Positions 32,735-40,540 of a DNA stretch of 64,000 nucleotides are shown here, in pieces (position 1 is the first letter of the stretch; every line of letters starts with the position of its first letter). The stretch is from Odobenus rosmarus divergens (taxonomy: Eukaryota > Chordata > Mammalia > Carnivora > Odobenidae), in assembly GCF_000321225.1 (NCBI RefSeq), contig NW_004450582.1:1944870-2008869 (forward strand). The letters are read 5' to 3'. The translations under genes and the position numbers were made by a program. The notes beneath the pieces were generated by a model that saw only the letters and a program-made list of their open reading frames with translations, ran no database searches and was not told the DNA's origin.

Positions 32735-35700
32735 AGAAAGAAAGAAAGAAAAAAAAAAGAAAGAAAGAGAGAGAAAACTTAAATACCCATGAGACGACTA
32801 GTAAGAAAGAGAGCCTGAACGCAAAGTCAAGCTGACTGAGTCAAAAACTTCTGAGTTTTGCTGCCTGAGAGGGTTCACTAAAGGCGGCTCATCTGAGCAA
32901 ACCTCTAGACCACACTTTCCAAACAAAATCGCAATCTCTGCTGAAGGTCCATTTTTTTCCAAAAGCATTCATGACCAATACTTTTGCAAAATACAATGAA
33001 AATAAATAATAGACAAATGAAATATTAAAAAATAAGGCCCACTGATCACATATTTGGATGTTACAGCAATGTAAAATTTCTATAAAAGCTTTTAAAACCT
33101 CTCCCTACCTCCTTGTGGACCAGTAACTAACAATTCCTGGTCTGGCACCCCCTCCTCATGCCTAGACTCTCACGGTGGTCAGCTTTCTTTCTAGATTTGT
33201 CTTCGGGTGAAGGTGATGATCCAACTATTCTGATAATCTTCTGTCCTTCTAACACTCTACAGCTTCTACAAGTACCTTCTATGCCCTGTCTTTTATTTTC
33301 CCTGATATAGATCGTAAAGTGATAGAGTATTAATTTCCAGGGACTTCCTCAGTTCAGAAATGCTGTACATTCTCTAATAACACGACTCGAGTTGCACATC
33401 TCAATTTTTAGAACTCACAAAGCCATTTCACACCCATTTTCTCTTTTAATCTTCACGTTGATATTTTGAGGGAGGAGAGAGAAAATTATCATGCCCATTT
33501 TATAGAGGAGTACATTTAAGATCCAAGTGACTTATTCGGGATCCCATAGTAAGCAGGAAAGGCATAGTGGAAGGCAGGAAGTTTAACTGCCGATGCATTA
33601 GTTCATATTGTCTGTTTCCATTTTGCAGTAGAAGAAAAGAGAGTTCAGAAAAGTGGACTAACTTCCTCAAGCCATAGGACTAGCAATTTGAGCTCCAGAC
33701 ACAAACCTTTGCACTTGTCCCTGCTTTTTCTTTTTTTTTTTTTTTATGACTTGTCTGTCTGACTGAATCCTGTGGTTTTTCCATAGCCCCACACAGCCTT
33801 CAATAGGAAACACCTCTTTTCCTGTTGACTAAATTCCTGTCCACCTCTCACACCGCGTTTGTCTTCATGGAGTGGTGACTCCATTTCCATTTTTGCTAAG
33901 ATTCCAAACACGTGCACCCCAGGGGTGTTGGCAGCAATACTCAAACAGACATTTTTTCTCCTAGACTGTCATCATTCTCATGATTATGTCTGTAGAGGTC
34001 AGGAGTGCATGTGGGAGCAGAAACGATGATCTGAGAGTCCCTGGGTTAATGGCCCTGGGGTCCTGGAGTTCTGCAGGCGAACGAAGGTAGGGGCAAGAAC
34101 TGGTCTTCCTGAGTTCTTAGTCTCTTTTCTTACAAAATACTGACATCGTTTTTAAGTTCCACATTAGTAGTGAAGGCAAATCACATCAAGAAGAAATTAG
34201 GTAAGAATTTCTTTAGAGAAGCAAGTCCAACTTTTATTGCAACCTTTTTCATTTCCCCAAAGTGATATTTTTCTCATTTGGAGACCTGCCCCCACCCACT
34301 ATTGTAGATATTTCTCGCCTGCTGTTGATGCAGAAGTTTGCACAATGACAACGAGGAGGCAGAAACCCACAACCACGTATTAGGCCGGCTGTACACTATT
34401 TTTTTTAAAGATGTATTTATTTATTTTACAGGGAAGCAGAGGCAAAGAGAGAGGGAGCGGGAGTCTTAAGCAGACTCTGTGCTGAGCACGGAGCCTGATG
34501 CAGGGTTTGATCTCACAGCCCTGAGATCATGACCTGAGTTAAAACGAAAAGCCAAAAACTCAACTGACTGCACCACCCAAGCACCCCACCCCCCGGCTGT
34601 ATAGTTTTAATGTACACACTTAATATTTGGCTTCAAGGTGAAAAATCAGGCTGTGTCTATTAAGATTAAATTAATCACTTCTGATATGTCCAATCCCTTC
34701 TGCTAAGACAGCTGTACCTTTTGACTCCTTAGCTTTGATTTCTTGACTTCCCAAAAATCATTCTCCATCTCTGCTATGGAAAGATGGATGCATGCTTTAC
34801 ATTTAAGTAGCAGGATTTAGTAAAACAAGAGATGGTTGTTGAACATCCAATCTCCCAAATTTAAAATCCAAGAGCTGGCTTTAAACTCCAGGGAGAAAGT
34901 CTCGGGAAAGAACTCATTGAACCCTCCTTGCTGATGTGTTGGCCGATAGAGCTGGAGAAACTCTACAGAGAAGTGTGTAGCTTCCAGAAGTCTACCTAGC
35001 TGCTGCCCTTCCCACCATCCTGGGACTCTGCCTTGATGGTTCATTAATCCTCTGTACTCTTCTCTTCCTACACGCATGCTAGTTTTACAGCAGCACTTTC
35101 TGTATTTAGGAGGGAGAAGTGAAAAGGAATGGGATTTGTTTAAAACAGAGACACTTGGAGCACTCTTTCAGGAAAAAGAAATGAAGCGAGCCAGTACCAT
35201 AGTCTCACGCTCTCTCCTCTCCTCACCCTGGCTCACGGCTGTCCCACTCCCCTCCATCACCGACAACTTCATGGGAAATCACCCTCTCTCATCAACAAAT
35301 AAAGAGCCAATGCTTCTGATCTCCTGAAGAGCTTATCTTATTGCCGAGGTTTGAGGTAGACAGCTTCCGGCGGAGTCCGTTTAGATGGGGCTTTGCATCA
35401 GGCAGTACCTCGTGATGGTTGAGAGTCTGGACTCTGGAGCCTGACTGCCTGGTGTGACTCCCAGTCCGCCCCTTACATGACTTTGGGAGAGTTTGTGCCT
35501 CAATTTCCTCATCGATAAAACTGAAACTCTGAGGCTTCAGTTAGTTATATGTAAAGACCCGGAGACAGTGCCCCGTACGTGATAAGCATTCAAAGGTGTA
35601 TCTGACTGCTCTTGGGACAGGAAGAGGAACTGAAAAAAGTAACTGATATGTTACATGGTGTATTCATTGTCCATCGGTATATAACAGATTGCCCCCAAAT

Positions 35701-38329
35701 GTATCAGCGTAGAACAGTAAAAATTGATTCTCTCCCCCAGTTTCTGTGGGCTAACAATTTGGGAGTGGCTAGGCTAGGGGCTTCTGATCTGGAGGCTCTT
35801 GCCACCCTTGGTCAGAGAGGCAGTCATCTGCAGGTTTGACTGGAGCTAGAGGATCCACTTCACATAGCTGGTAAGTTAATGCCGGCATTGTGCTGTGTGA
35901 ATCTCTTCGTAAGGCTGCTTGATGTCCTACACTGGGACTGGCTTTCCCTAGAGTGAGTGATAGAAGAGAGAACAAGGTAGAAGCCTCTATGTCATATATG
36001 AGTTAACCTTGGAAGTCACGCTCCATCATTTCTGCAATATCCCAGTTGTTACGGATACTAGTTACCATTTATGTTATGGATGGACAGCTCTCATTTGTAT
36101 TTCACCCTACTTATTTACTGGGTTGCCACTAATGTTTTTTTTTTTTTTCTCCTTGTCTCTTTCATTCTGCTATAATACACTTCAATTTGCCAGAAAGCGA
36201 TTGGCCTATTTAATAGCGTGATCCAGATTCATCTTCTACTGATGATGAACAAGACCTCCCCAGAGTATGAAGAAAGCCTACACAGATACCAGAAGGCAGC
36301 CAAGCTCTTCCAGGGAAAGGTAAGTCTGTAACGGGAGATACCCTTCTGACTACTCAGTACCAGGACAAAGTACACTTAAAAAAGGGGAGATGGGTCCAGA
36401 GAGATTAGACAAATAAGGAAAGTGGGTATGGTTAAGAGATAACAAAGTAAGAACTGGGACATGATGAGTCACATTACTCTGATTTAAAATTAAAGATCTA
36501 TTTTAGAGTGTTAAAGACCTATATAACCATATCTTCCCTTGGCGGGGAGTCTATTTCTTTTGTTCCTGCATTGAGAGTGGAGAGAAAAATGGAGACCCAA
36601 AGATGTTGAAAGTAAAAATCCCCTATTAGTCACAATGTATTTATTCTTTGCTATAACCTCTTAAAGTTTTAGACTCAGGACTTATTGCTCATATAAAGCA
36701 CCTATCACGTAGCTGGTGCCTACTAGATGTCTAATAAATATTTAGTTCTGTTCCTTCTCTACCTTGTGCAGCTCTGTTTGGTATCACTGAAATAATAAAT
36801 CTTCAACCACTTCAAGGCTACTGCATTAAGCTAGACCTTTTCTCTTTTCGTTTTTTTTTTTTTTTAAGATTTTATTTATTTATTTGTCAGAGAGAGAGAA
36901 CAAGCACAAGCAGGGGGAACGACAGGGAGAGGGAGAAGCAGGCTCCCCGCTGAGCAGGGAGCCCGATGCAGGACTCGATCCCAGGACCCTGGGATCATGA
37001 CCTGAGCAGACGGCAGACGCTTAACCGACTGAGCCACCCAGGCGCCCCTAAACTATACCTTTCCAAAGTTGACAACTGTCTGGTGGTAACATAAGCTGGC
37101 TTTCTGGTGGCTGTTTCCCTAACACTGGAAGTTTTCAGTGTTTCTGAATGTAAATGATCCTCTAACAAGAACATTCTAAAGGTTTCTACTTTGGGTAGAA
37201 GGTTTGATTTAATAATATCAAATAGATGACATTTATCAAGCACCTACCATATGCTAAAAATCATACTGGACATATTAAATGGATCGTCTCATTTAATCTC
37301 CCCCAACAAAAGCCTATTTTGCCAGTCAGAATACTGAGTCTCAGAGAGGCTAAGTAATGTGCCAAAGGCACACAACTAGAGAGTACCAGAAACAAAATTT
37401 AAAATGTATTATGTGCTTTTAACCATTAGGCTACGCTTAAGTATTTAGCTAATCACTAAAGCTGCTTCCAATTCTGTGTTCTTAAAATTAAATAAACCTG
37501 ATCAAAGGGATAAAATACCAAAGCAGAGAAAAATAAGAAGAAATTCATTAAATTATAGGGTACAGACCGCAGGTTCAATCAGTGTAAACTGCAACAATCA
37601 TGAGGTGTCTCTTCCTCCTGTAGACCTCAGATAGATTTTATTTTCCCTCTCAAACCTCTCCAACTGCAGATTCTTTTTATTCTGGTGGACAGTGGTGTGA
37701 AGGCCAATGGGAAGGTGATCTCATTTTTCAAACTAAAGGAGTCTCAACTGCCGGCTTTGGCAATTTACCAGAATCTAGATGAGGCGTGGGATACACTGGC
37801 CATCGCAGAAGTTTCTGTGGAGCATGTGCAAAACTTTTGTGACGGATTCCTCAAAGGAAAACGGCTGGTAAGTGGGAGATTCCAGGTACAGCGAGTTGAG
37901 TTTTCCTCTCTGTGTCCTCTTATTTCCTGTTGAATAAAAATTCTTTGAGCTCTACTGGATTTGATTAAGAGCAAAAGTACATGAAGATATATGGTGGAGA
38001 GGATCGGGATGCTTGCTAGGGTAGAGTCGTGAGAACAGACCTACACGTGCATCTTTGGAAACATCTTGCATATTCAAAGGAGCTGAATTTGGGGCTTTAC
38101 CGTTCTGTTGACATTATTAATGGGAAAAAACCCAAATTCCTATGTAGAAGAGCTCATGAGATAAAATTAAGGATGGATTTAGGACTTCCAGGAGGCATTA
38201 AATAGTTCAGTTTGCTAATCTCAGAGCTCAAAACCAAGCGTGGGCTTCAAACCTAAATAACAGTGTCATGATGTTTTTCAGAGAGAAAATCATGAATCAG
38301 AAGAAAAGACTCCAAAGGCGGAACTCTGA
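16765..38329 (+). CDS. ERP27: Endoplasmic reticulum protein 27 (non-catalytic PDI-family member), seven coding exons
   Basis: Coding segments are 16765-16858, 17230-17330, 19051-19188, 32012-32128, 36194-36319, 37670-37867 and 38282-38329. They sum to 822 nt, or 273 aa, the human length. All introns are GT-AG with consistent phases (1, 0, 0, 0, 0, 0). Residues 1 to about 25 are a signal peptide with a Leu/Phe core (RLLFLLFLFTW). Two thioredoxin-fold domains resembling PDI b (about 40-150) and b' (about 151-258) follow, with no CXXC, so the protein is a binder, not an oxidoreductase. Known role: binds unfolded protein and ERp57 in the ER lumen. The C-terminus is KAEL (human KVEL). The EWD motif reads AWD at 231-233. 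Sequons are N100-I-T and N169-K-T. After the signal peptide the only Cys is C249. The start is AACAATGG, with A at -3 and G at +4. Confidence 0.97.
17230..17330 (+). CDS. ERP27: ERP27 coding exon 2
   Basis: The acceptor follows a (TC)n pyrimidine tract ending CTCTAG, and the donor is GTTTGTCC. The exon encodes residues 32-65, including VSLTDVPATMEFIAAAEVAV and ending IGFFQ, the first beta strand of the b-like thioredoxin fold. It is 101 nt, from phase 1 to phase 0. Confidence 0.95.
17331..19050. other. ERP27: ERP27 intron 2
   Basis: This intron has no SINE, LINE or microsatellite that I recognise except T-rich stretches near 18614 and at the 3' acceptor (19022-19036). No exon is supported in it. 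Confidence 0.6.
19051..19188 (+). CDS. ERP27: ERP27 coding exon 3
   Basis: The acceptor is TTGTTTTTAG after a long T-tract, and the donor is GTAAGTTG. The exon encodes residues 66-111 (DLEIPAVSLFHSM to LFRL), the centre of the b-like domain, with the conserved sequon N100-I-T. It is 138 nt in phase 0. The human Cys in TICLFRL is Ser107 here. Confidence 0.96.
19385..19540 (+). repeat. MIR-like SINE remnant
   Basis: The order CTTTGTCACTGACCAGCCACATGACTTGTGCAAGTCAC then CAATTCCTTCATCTGTAAAATAAAAGAATTTGA follows the forward MIR core. Confidence 0.55.
19560..20145 (+). repeat. Ancient interspersed repeat, family not named
   Basis: The string of motifs AAACAACCACTGTGCCCTCTGC, AAGCCTTTAGATCCGGGAGTAACATG and TGTTTTAGCAAGATGATTTTGGCAGTGATG resembles a widespread old mammalian repeat. 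A related start is seen near 60070. The family name would need a repeat-library search. Confidence 0.4.
20191..20258 (+). repeat. 17-bp minisatellite, four copies
   Basis: Units read GGGTCTGTAGCAGAGAA, GGGTCTGTAGCAGAGAG, GGGTCTGCAGTAGAGAG and GGGTCTGCAGTAAAGAG. The units show stepwise changes, as in a short tandem array. It ends 26 nt before a SINE. Confidence 0.93.
20284..20721 (+). repeat. Can-SINE split by a nested SINE
   Basis: The outer copy has head GGGGCCCCTGGGTGGCTCAG and is flanked by a perfect 19-nt duplication (20265-20283 and 20722-20740, beginning AAAGAAAGTG). Its A-rich tail is interrupted by a second, inverted SINE. Confidence 0.95.
20500..20685 (-). repeat. Inverted Can-SINE nested in the tail of another
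   Basis: It starts with T-run/TTTATTTATTTATTTGACAG and ends CGACTGAGCCACCCAGGCGCTCC. A perfect 17-nt duplication TAAATAAAATCTTTTTT (20483-20499, 20686-20702) comes from the outer SINE's own tail. Confidence 0.95.
21000..22465 (+). repeat. CR1-clade LINE remnants (L2/L3 type), probably two 3' ends
   Basis: Forward signatures are seen in order: CATGTTCAAAACTGAATTTATC, GTTGACCATGACATTCCC, TTTTATGACCTGGCC, CAGGCCCCTGCCTAGAATGCC, CTTCACAAAGCCTCCATGG, GACCATGAGCTATTCAAGGG and AGAAGTGCTTGAGAAATTGA. An earlier 3' end with TGAATGAATGAATA lies at about 21370-21480, so two elements or a duplicated end are present. All frames are broken. Confidence 0.65.
22738..22790 (+). repeat. A-rich AAAT/AAAC simple repeat
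   Basis: The tract is AAATAAATAAACAAACAAACAAATAAATAAG with no visible SINE head. Confidence 0.8.
22791..25001. other. ERP27: ERP27 intron 3, stretch without recognised elements
   Basis: It is AT-rich unique or strongly decayed sequence. The part 23960-24110 (GTGTGTGACAGCTTG to TTGAATAAACCATGAGCCTG) has a look of an LTR end but too little is left to name it. Confidence 0.4.
25002..25205 (+). repeat. Can-SINE
   Basis: The head carries an extra CTGG (GGCGCCTGGCTGGGTGGCTC). The tail is AAATAAATAAATAAAATCTTTG-A12. Perfect flanking duplication GAAGCACTACA (24991-25001 and 25206-25216). Confidence 0.96.
25330..25720. other. CpG-enriched patch in ERP27 intron 3
   Basis: In an AT-rich intron this block contains many CpGs, including GGAACGGGCGCTTCC, GAGGCGCGCCACC, CAGCCGCAAAGAGG and GAGCGGCCGGGCC. 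No repeat match and no ORF with known relatives. It could be a regulatory element; that is inference. Confidence 0.45.
25940..26005 (+). repeat. L2/MIR-type 3' end fragment
   Basis: CAGTGCCTAACACACAGCAGG followed by CACTCAGCAAATAATCCATT fits the common 3' end signature. Confidence 0.5.
26006..27190. other. ERP27: ERP27 intron 3, unassigned stretch
   Basis: Mostly unique sequence with an AT/CA-rich patch at 27075-27180. Nothing coding is supported. Confidence 0.4.
28063..28525 (-). mobile_element. Two reverse-oriented carnivore L1 3' ends in tandem
   Basis: T-rich starts at 28063 and 28346 each lead into reversed L1 3' UTR sequence: CACCCAGTGCTCCATGCAG and ACCATAGCACACACCCTCC, both ending in AACCCTCAGTTTGTTTC. 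The pair suggests two short 5'-truncated insertions next to each other. Confidence 0.7.
28575..29400 (+). mobile_element. Carnivore L1 3' end, forward, split by a SINE
   Basis: The ORF2 end (ATGATCCAGCAATTGTGCTA, GGTATTTACCCAAAAGATGC, GATGGAATATTACTCAGC) continues after the SINE (TTTGCAATGACATGGATGG) into a 3' UTR with GGGTGATGGGTATTAAGGAG and an A-rich end. It is in inverted orientation to the L1 ends just upstream. Confidence 0.85.
28800..28995 (+). repeat. Can-SINE inserted in L1
   Basis: Head GGACGCCTGGGTGGCTCAG. A 17-nt duplication of L1 sequence with one mismatch (AAAAAGAATGAAATCTT at 28783-28799, AAAAAGAATGAGATCTT at 28996-29012) proves insertion after the L1. Confidence 0.95.
30510..30695 (+). 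repeat. Can-SINE inserted in the old L1
   Basis: Head GGGGCGCCTGGGTGGCTCAG and tail AAATAAATAAATAAAATCTTG-A8. L1 homology resumes on the far side (AAAATGAATACAATTAG). Confidence 0.92.
31285..31490. other. Unassigned intronic stretch with a short TACA repeat
   Basis: CATACATACATACATA occurs near 31462-31478. Nothing else is recognised. Confidence 0.5.
31540..31975 (+). repeat. L2-type LINE remnant ending 36 nt before ERP27 exon 4
   Basis: TGCTTCTTCCTGGAAGATTTC, AAGCAGAGAATATTTCC, CAGTGCCTGACATGTGGTAG and ACCAATGAATAAATAAA follow the L2 3' order. Confidence 0.6.
32012..32128 (+). CDS. ERP27: ERP27 coding exon 4
   Basis: The acceptor is GTGTTACCCAG and the donor is GTAAGCAA. The exon encodes residues 112-150 (VDNEKLDLESKDIERID to EYNPV), the end of the b-like domain and the inter-domain link. 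It is 117 nt in phase 0. It is flanked by an L2 remnant upstream and a SINE with a GAAA expansion 230 nt downstream. Confidence 0.96.
32359..32773 (+). repeat. Can-SINE with an expanded GAAA tail
   Basis: The head GGGGCGCCTGGATGGCTCAG lies at 32361. The body ends in AAATAAATAAATAAATC, then the tail passes into (GAAA)n. The whole unit is bounded by a perfect 17-nt duplication AAAACTTAAATACCCAT (32342-32358 and 32774-32790), so the tetranucleotide array belongs to the SINE. Confidence 0.96.
32559..32773 (+). repeat. (GAAA)n array, about 215 nt
   Basis: Nearly pure GAAA with a few GAA and AAAAA interruptions. One strand is all purine. It lies about 430 nt after ERP27 exon 4. The 92-codon Lys/Glu/Arg ORF through it is an artefact of the repeat. 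Confidence 0.97.
33405..33610 (-). repeat. MIR-like SINE remnant
   Basis: AGCCATTTCACACCCATTTTC, CTTTTAATCTTCACG, CATGCCCATTTTATAGAGG and CCATAGTAAGCAGGAAAGG fit a reversed MIR. Confidence 0.5.
33728..33746 (+). repeat. Poly(T) run
   Basis: A T-run in ERP27 intron 4 with no recognisable SINE after it. Confidence 0.75.
34398..34589 (-). repeat. Can-SINE, reverse orientation, diverged
   Basis: TTTTTTTTAAAGATGTATTTATTTATTT start and ACTGCACCACCCAAGCACCCC end. GGCTGTA flanks both sides. Confidence 0.9.
35412..35605 (+). repeat. MIR SINE
   Basis: A near complete forward MIR: GAGTCTGGACTCTGGAGCCTGACTGCCTGG, TTTCCTCATCGATAAAACTG, AGTGCCCCGTACGTGATAAGC. Confidence 0.75.
36194..36319 (+). CDS. ERP27: ERP27 coding exon 5
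   Basis: The acceptor is CAATTTGCCAG and the donor is GTAAGTCT. The exon encodes residues 151-192 (AIGLFNSVIQIHLLL to AAKLFQGK), the first half of the b'-like substrate-binding domain. It is 126 nt in phase 0. N169-K-T forms a sequon not present in the human protein as remembered (NKA there). Confidence 0.96.
36590..36755 (+). repeat. L2-type 3' end fragment
   Basis: AGACTCAGGACTTATTGCTC, GCACCTATCACGTAGCTGG, TGCCTACTAGATGTCTAATAAATATTTA. Confidence 0.5.
36841..37048 (-). repeat. Can-SINE, reverse orientation
   Basis: T-run, AAGATTTTATTTATTTATTT start and ACTGAGCCACCCAGGCGCCCC end. The 14-nt flanks TAAGCTAGACCTTT and TAAACTATACCTTT are the decayed duplication. Confidence 0.95.
37215..37440 (-). 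repeat. MIR SINE remnant
   Basis: ATTTATCAAGCACCTACCATATGC, GTCTCATTTAATCTCC, CTGAGTCTCAGAGAGGCTAAG, CACACAACTAGAGAGTACCAG is the reversed MIR order. It lies in ERP27 intron 5. Confidence 0.75.
37670..37867 (+). CDS. ERP27: ERP27 coding exon 6
   Basis: The acceptor is CTCCAACTGCAG and the donor is GTAAGTGG. The exon encodes residues 193-258 (ILFILVDSGV to KGKRL), the second half of the b'-like domain, with SFFKLKESQLPALAIY conserved. It holds the segment equivalent to the human EWD motif, here E230-A231-W232-D233, and C249. It is 198 nt in phase 0. Confidence 0.97.
38282..38329 (+). CDS. ERP27: ERP27 coding exon 7 (ER-retention tail)
   Basis: The acceptor is GATGTTTTTCAG. Fifteen codons and TGA (38327-38329) encode the charged tail RENHESEEKTPKAEL. 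The last four residues replace the human KVEL ER-retrieval signal with KAEL. Confidence 0.94.
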   Translation, partial: RENHESEEKTPKAEL

Positions 38330-38962
38330 TCTCTCCCTGATCAGATATATGAAATAAAAAAAGGGCAACTCAAACCTCAGAGACACCAAATAACAGGATC
38401 GCCAGGCCTTACACACACGCGCACGCACACACACACACGCACACACACGGCTCTCCGTTTTGTTCCTTAAAATCTCATTTACTCTCCTTATCCTTTCTTT
38501 TAAATTGTCTACACTCTCTCACTACCCATCCAATATTCTTCTACACATTCATACCGTGTAGTCCCATACACCCACAACACACGTCACTGAAGGGTGCCTT
38601 TAAAAGAACTCCTGTGATATCTCTTTGAAGTGGAGACATTCCTGGAGGGAGGTTGTTCTGATTTGCCATTTTCTAGTGAATCTGTACACGGCACAGGACT
38701 TACACGTACACCATAGTTTCTGTTCTTTTATGGTTACCAAGGGGTTGAAACTCCACTTTCTTCATAAGCACATGTCCCTCTCTAACTCAGGGCCAGGAAC
38801 AAAAGGAAGGTCTTAAACACCTTTCTGGAATTGTCTTTTTGCCAGAGTCAAATGATGTTTTCCAAGTCTCTAAACTCAGCCGAAACAAACCATGTAAAAA
38901 TCCTATGCTGGTTTAGTGTTCCTAACTCCCGTGTAAATCAACAACCGTACAGTAAATAAAAA
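38330..38962 (+). other. ERP27: ERP27 3' UTR region with two candidate poly(A) signals
   Basis: AATAAA occurs at 38353-38358, only 24 nt after the stop, and again near 38956 (CAGTAAATAAAAAGC). The stretch also holds a CG-interrupted CA repeat at 38410-38448. Which signal is used cannot be told from sequence; the second gives a more usual UTR length. Confidence 0.45.
38410..38448 (+). repeat. (CA)n with CG interruptions
   Basis: An ACACACACGCGCACGCACAC-type tract lies about 80 nt past the ERP27 stop codon. Confidence 0.9.
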
Positions 38963-40020
38963 GCAATAACGTTATAGGAAAAGACTGGCATCTCTTTGCA
39001 GGCCGACCCTTTTGTAAATACCCAGCTGCCCAGTTAAGCAGTAGGTACCTCTCCCTTTGGTGCCCACTGTTTAGCGTCCGGCCAGGAGCCACTAATGTGC
39101 TATCGTTAACTCTGTGGGTGGGATGGGAGGTGGGTAGAGACCATCCTGCATGAGGATCCGTGTAAATGTAGCAAAAGAGCTAGGAATCGAATTAGGTAAA
39201 AGTTCCGGGGAATAGGTAAAGGAGGGGGCCCCTTGGTGCTGGGGCCGGCTGGGGCTAAGAAGGGTGGATTGTTGCAGGTGGGGTGTGCAGTGCCGCCTAT
39301 GTGAAGCAGAGGGAGAGTTTGGCGGAGAGTCTCTGGTCCGCAGGCTGTTACTGTCAACACACAGATGCTACATTGTTCCCAGGAAGCCCTTGGCTCTGAA
39401 GGAAAGGGCCTAAGTGCTGAAGAGCTGAAAAACCACAGTGTACACCTAAGGACTGGTCCAAGCGAGGAACAGGGAGTGAAAGACTTAGTTGTTTCTTTCT
39501 GCGGGGAAAACTCCACAGCCTCTGAGCTGGGAGTCGGCGGCCAGCAAGGAGGCTATGAAAGCAGCAGTGTGTAGGGCATGCCTCTCAGCAACAGGAGACC
39601 GATGGATTGTGGGGAAGCCATCCAGCCCATCCTCGGGGCTACAGGAAACCACCCAGCCTCTCGCCTGAGGCTACAAAATAGTCCTAGGATAGGCACACCC
39701 CAGAAGCCTCCCTTTGATCCTATAAAGCTGAGCTCTTGACATTTACAGTCGGGAAATTCTTCCTGATATCCCGCTGAGGTCCTCTGGCCACACAACTCAT
39801 TTCTTCTTACCTGCAGTCCATGGAAATTCGTAACAGTTGCCAATCCCTGCCATCTCCAAGTGGCACCTCCGGTGCTTGCGGGTTGTTCTTGACCTCCTAA
39901 TCCTGTCTTCTTTTCTCCATACCTACAGTCCAACTCTTCAGCCAATTTGTTTTATTTCCAAGTCATTTGATTAGCTTTCTTATTTTTCTCTCTTCCCTCT
40001 TACTCAACTTTACCTCTTTT
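38963..40020. other. ERP27 downstream flank, relatively GC-rich, no recognised repeats
   Basis: About 1 kb lacks SINE, LINE or microsatellite signals and carries two reverse-strand ORFs of 136 and 130 codons (39106-39516, 39553-39945). Neither has a recognised domain; both read as ordinary GC-rich chance ORFs. A T-run follows at 40018-40035. Confidence 0.45.
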
Positions 40021-40349
40021 TTTTTTTTTTTTTTTGCTTAAAATCAAGGATTCCAAACCACTGCAGGAATCTGGCAAATGTTAAAAGACAAATCCTCATG
40101 AGCTATATTTTGTTCCACGTTGGGTTAATTTGTCAAATATTTTACTTGAAGTATTTACCCCCATAGCTCCGATCAACACTGACCAGGTCTTTACGGTGCA
40201 TTTTGCTGCTTGATGACATTTGATAGCAATTTTATTACATATTACTTTTTTATGCTTTTTTACCTTTATTGTATTGAATTGAATAATTCCTTCAGTTTAT
40301 GGTTCCCCAAAACTGCAAGATAGTTTTGCCTGTCTTCTTCACAGCCTGT

Positions 40350-40540
40350 TTTTGTTTTTTTTTTTTAAGATTTTATTTATTTATTTGAGAGAGAGAAACA
40401 GCATGAGAGGGGAGAAGGTCAGGGGGAGAAGCAGGCTCCCTGCTGAGCCGGAAGCCTGATGTGGGACTCGATCCCAGGACTCCGGGATCATGACCTGAGC
40501 CGAAGGCAGTCGCTTAACCAACTGAGCCACCCAGGCGCCC
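40350..40540 (-). repeat. Can-SINE, reverse orientation
   Basis: T-run/AAGATTTTATTTATTTATTT start, ACTGAGCCACCCAGGCGCCC end. CAGCCTGT / CAGCCTAT flanks. Confidence 0.95.

Noticed and set aside
32557..32835. 92-codon Lys/Glu/Arg ORF
   Set aside because: A pure product of the GAAA repeat in the SINE tail.
39106..39945. Two neighbouring reverse ORFs of 136 and 130 codons after ERP27
   Set aside because: They lie in a GC-richer stretch where stops are fewer, in different contexts and without recognisable sequence. No gene is known between ERP27 and MGP in human as I recall it.
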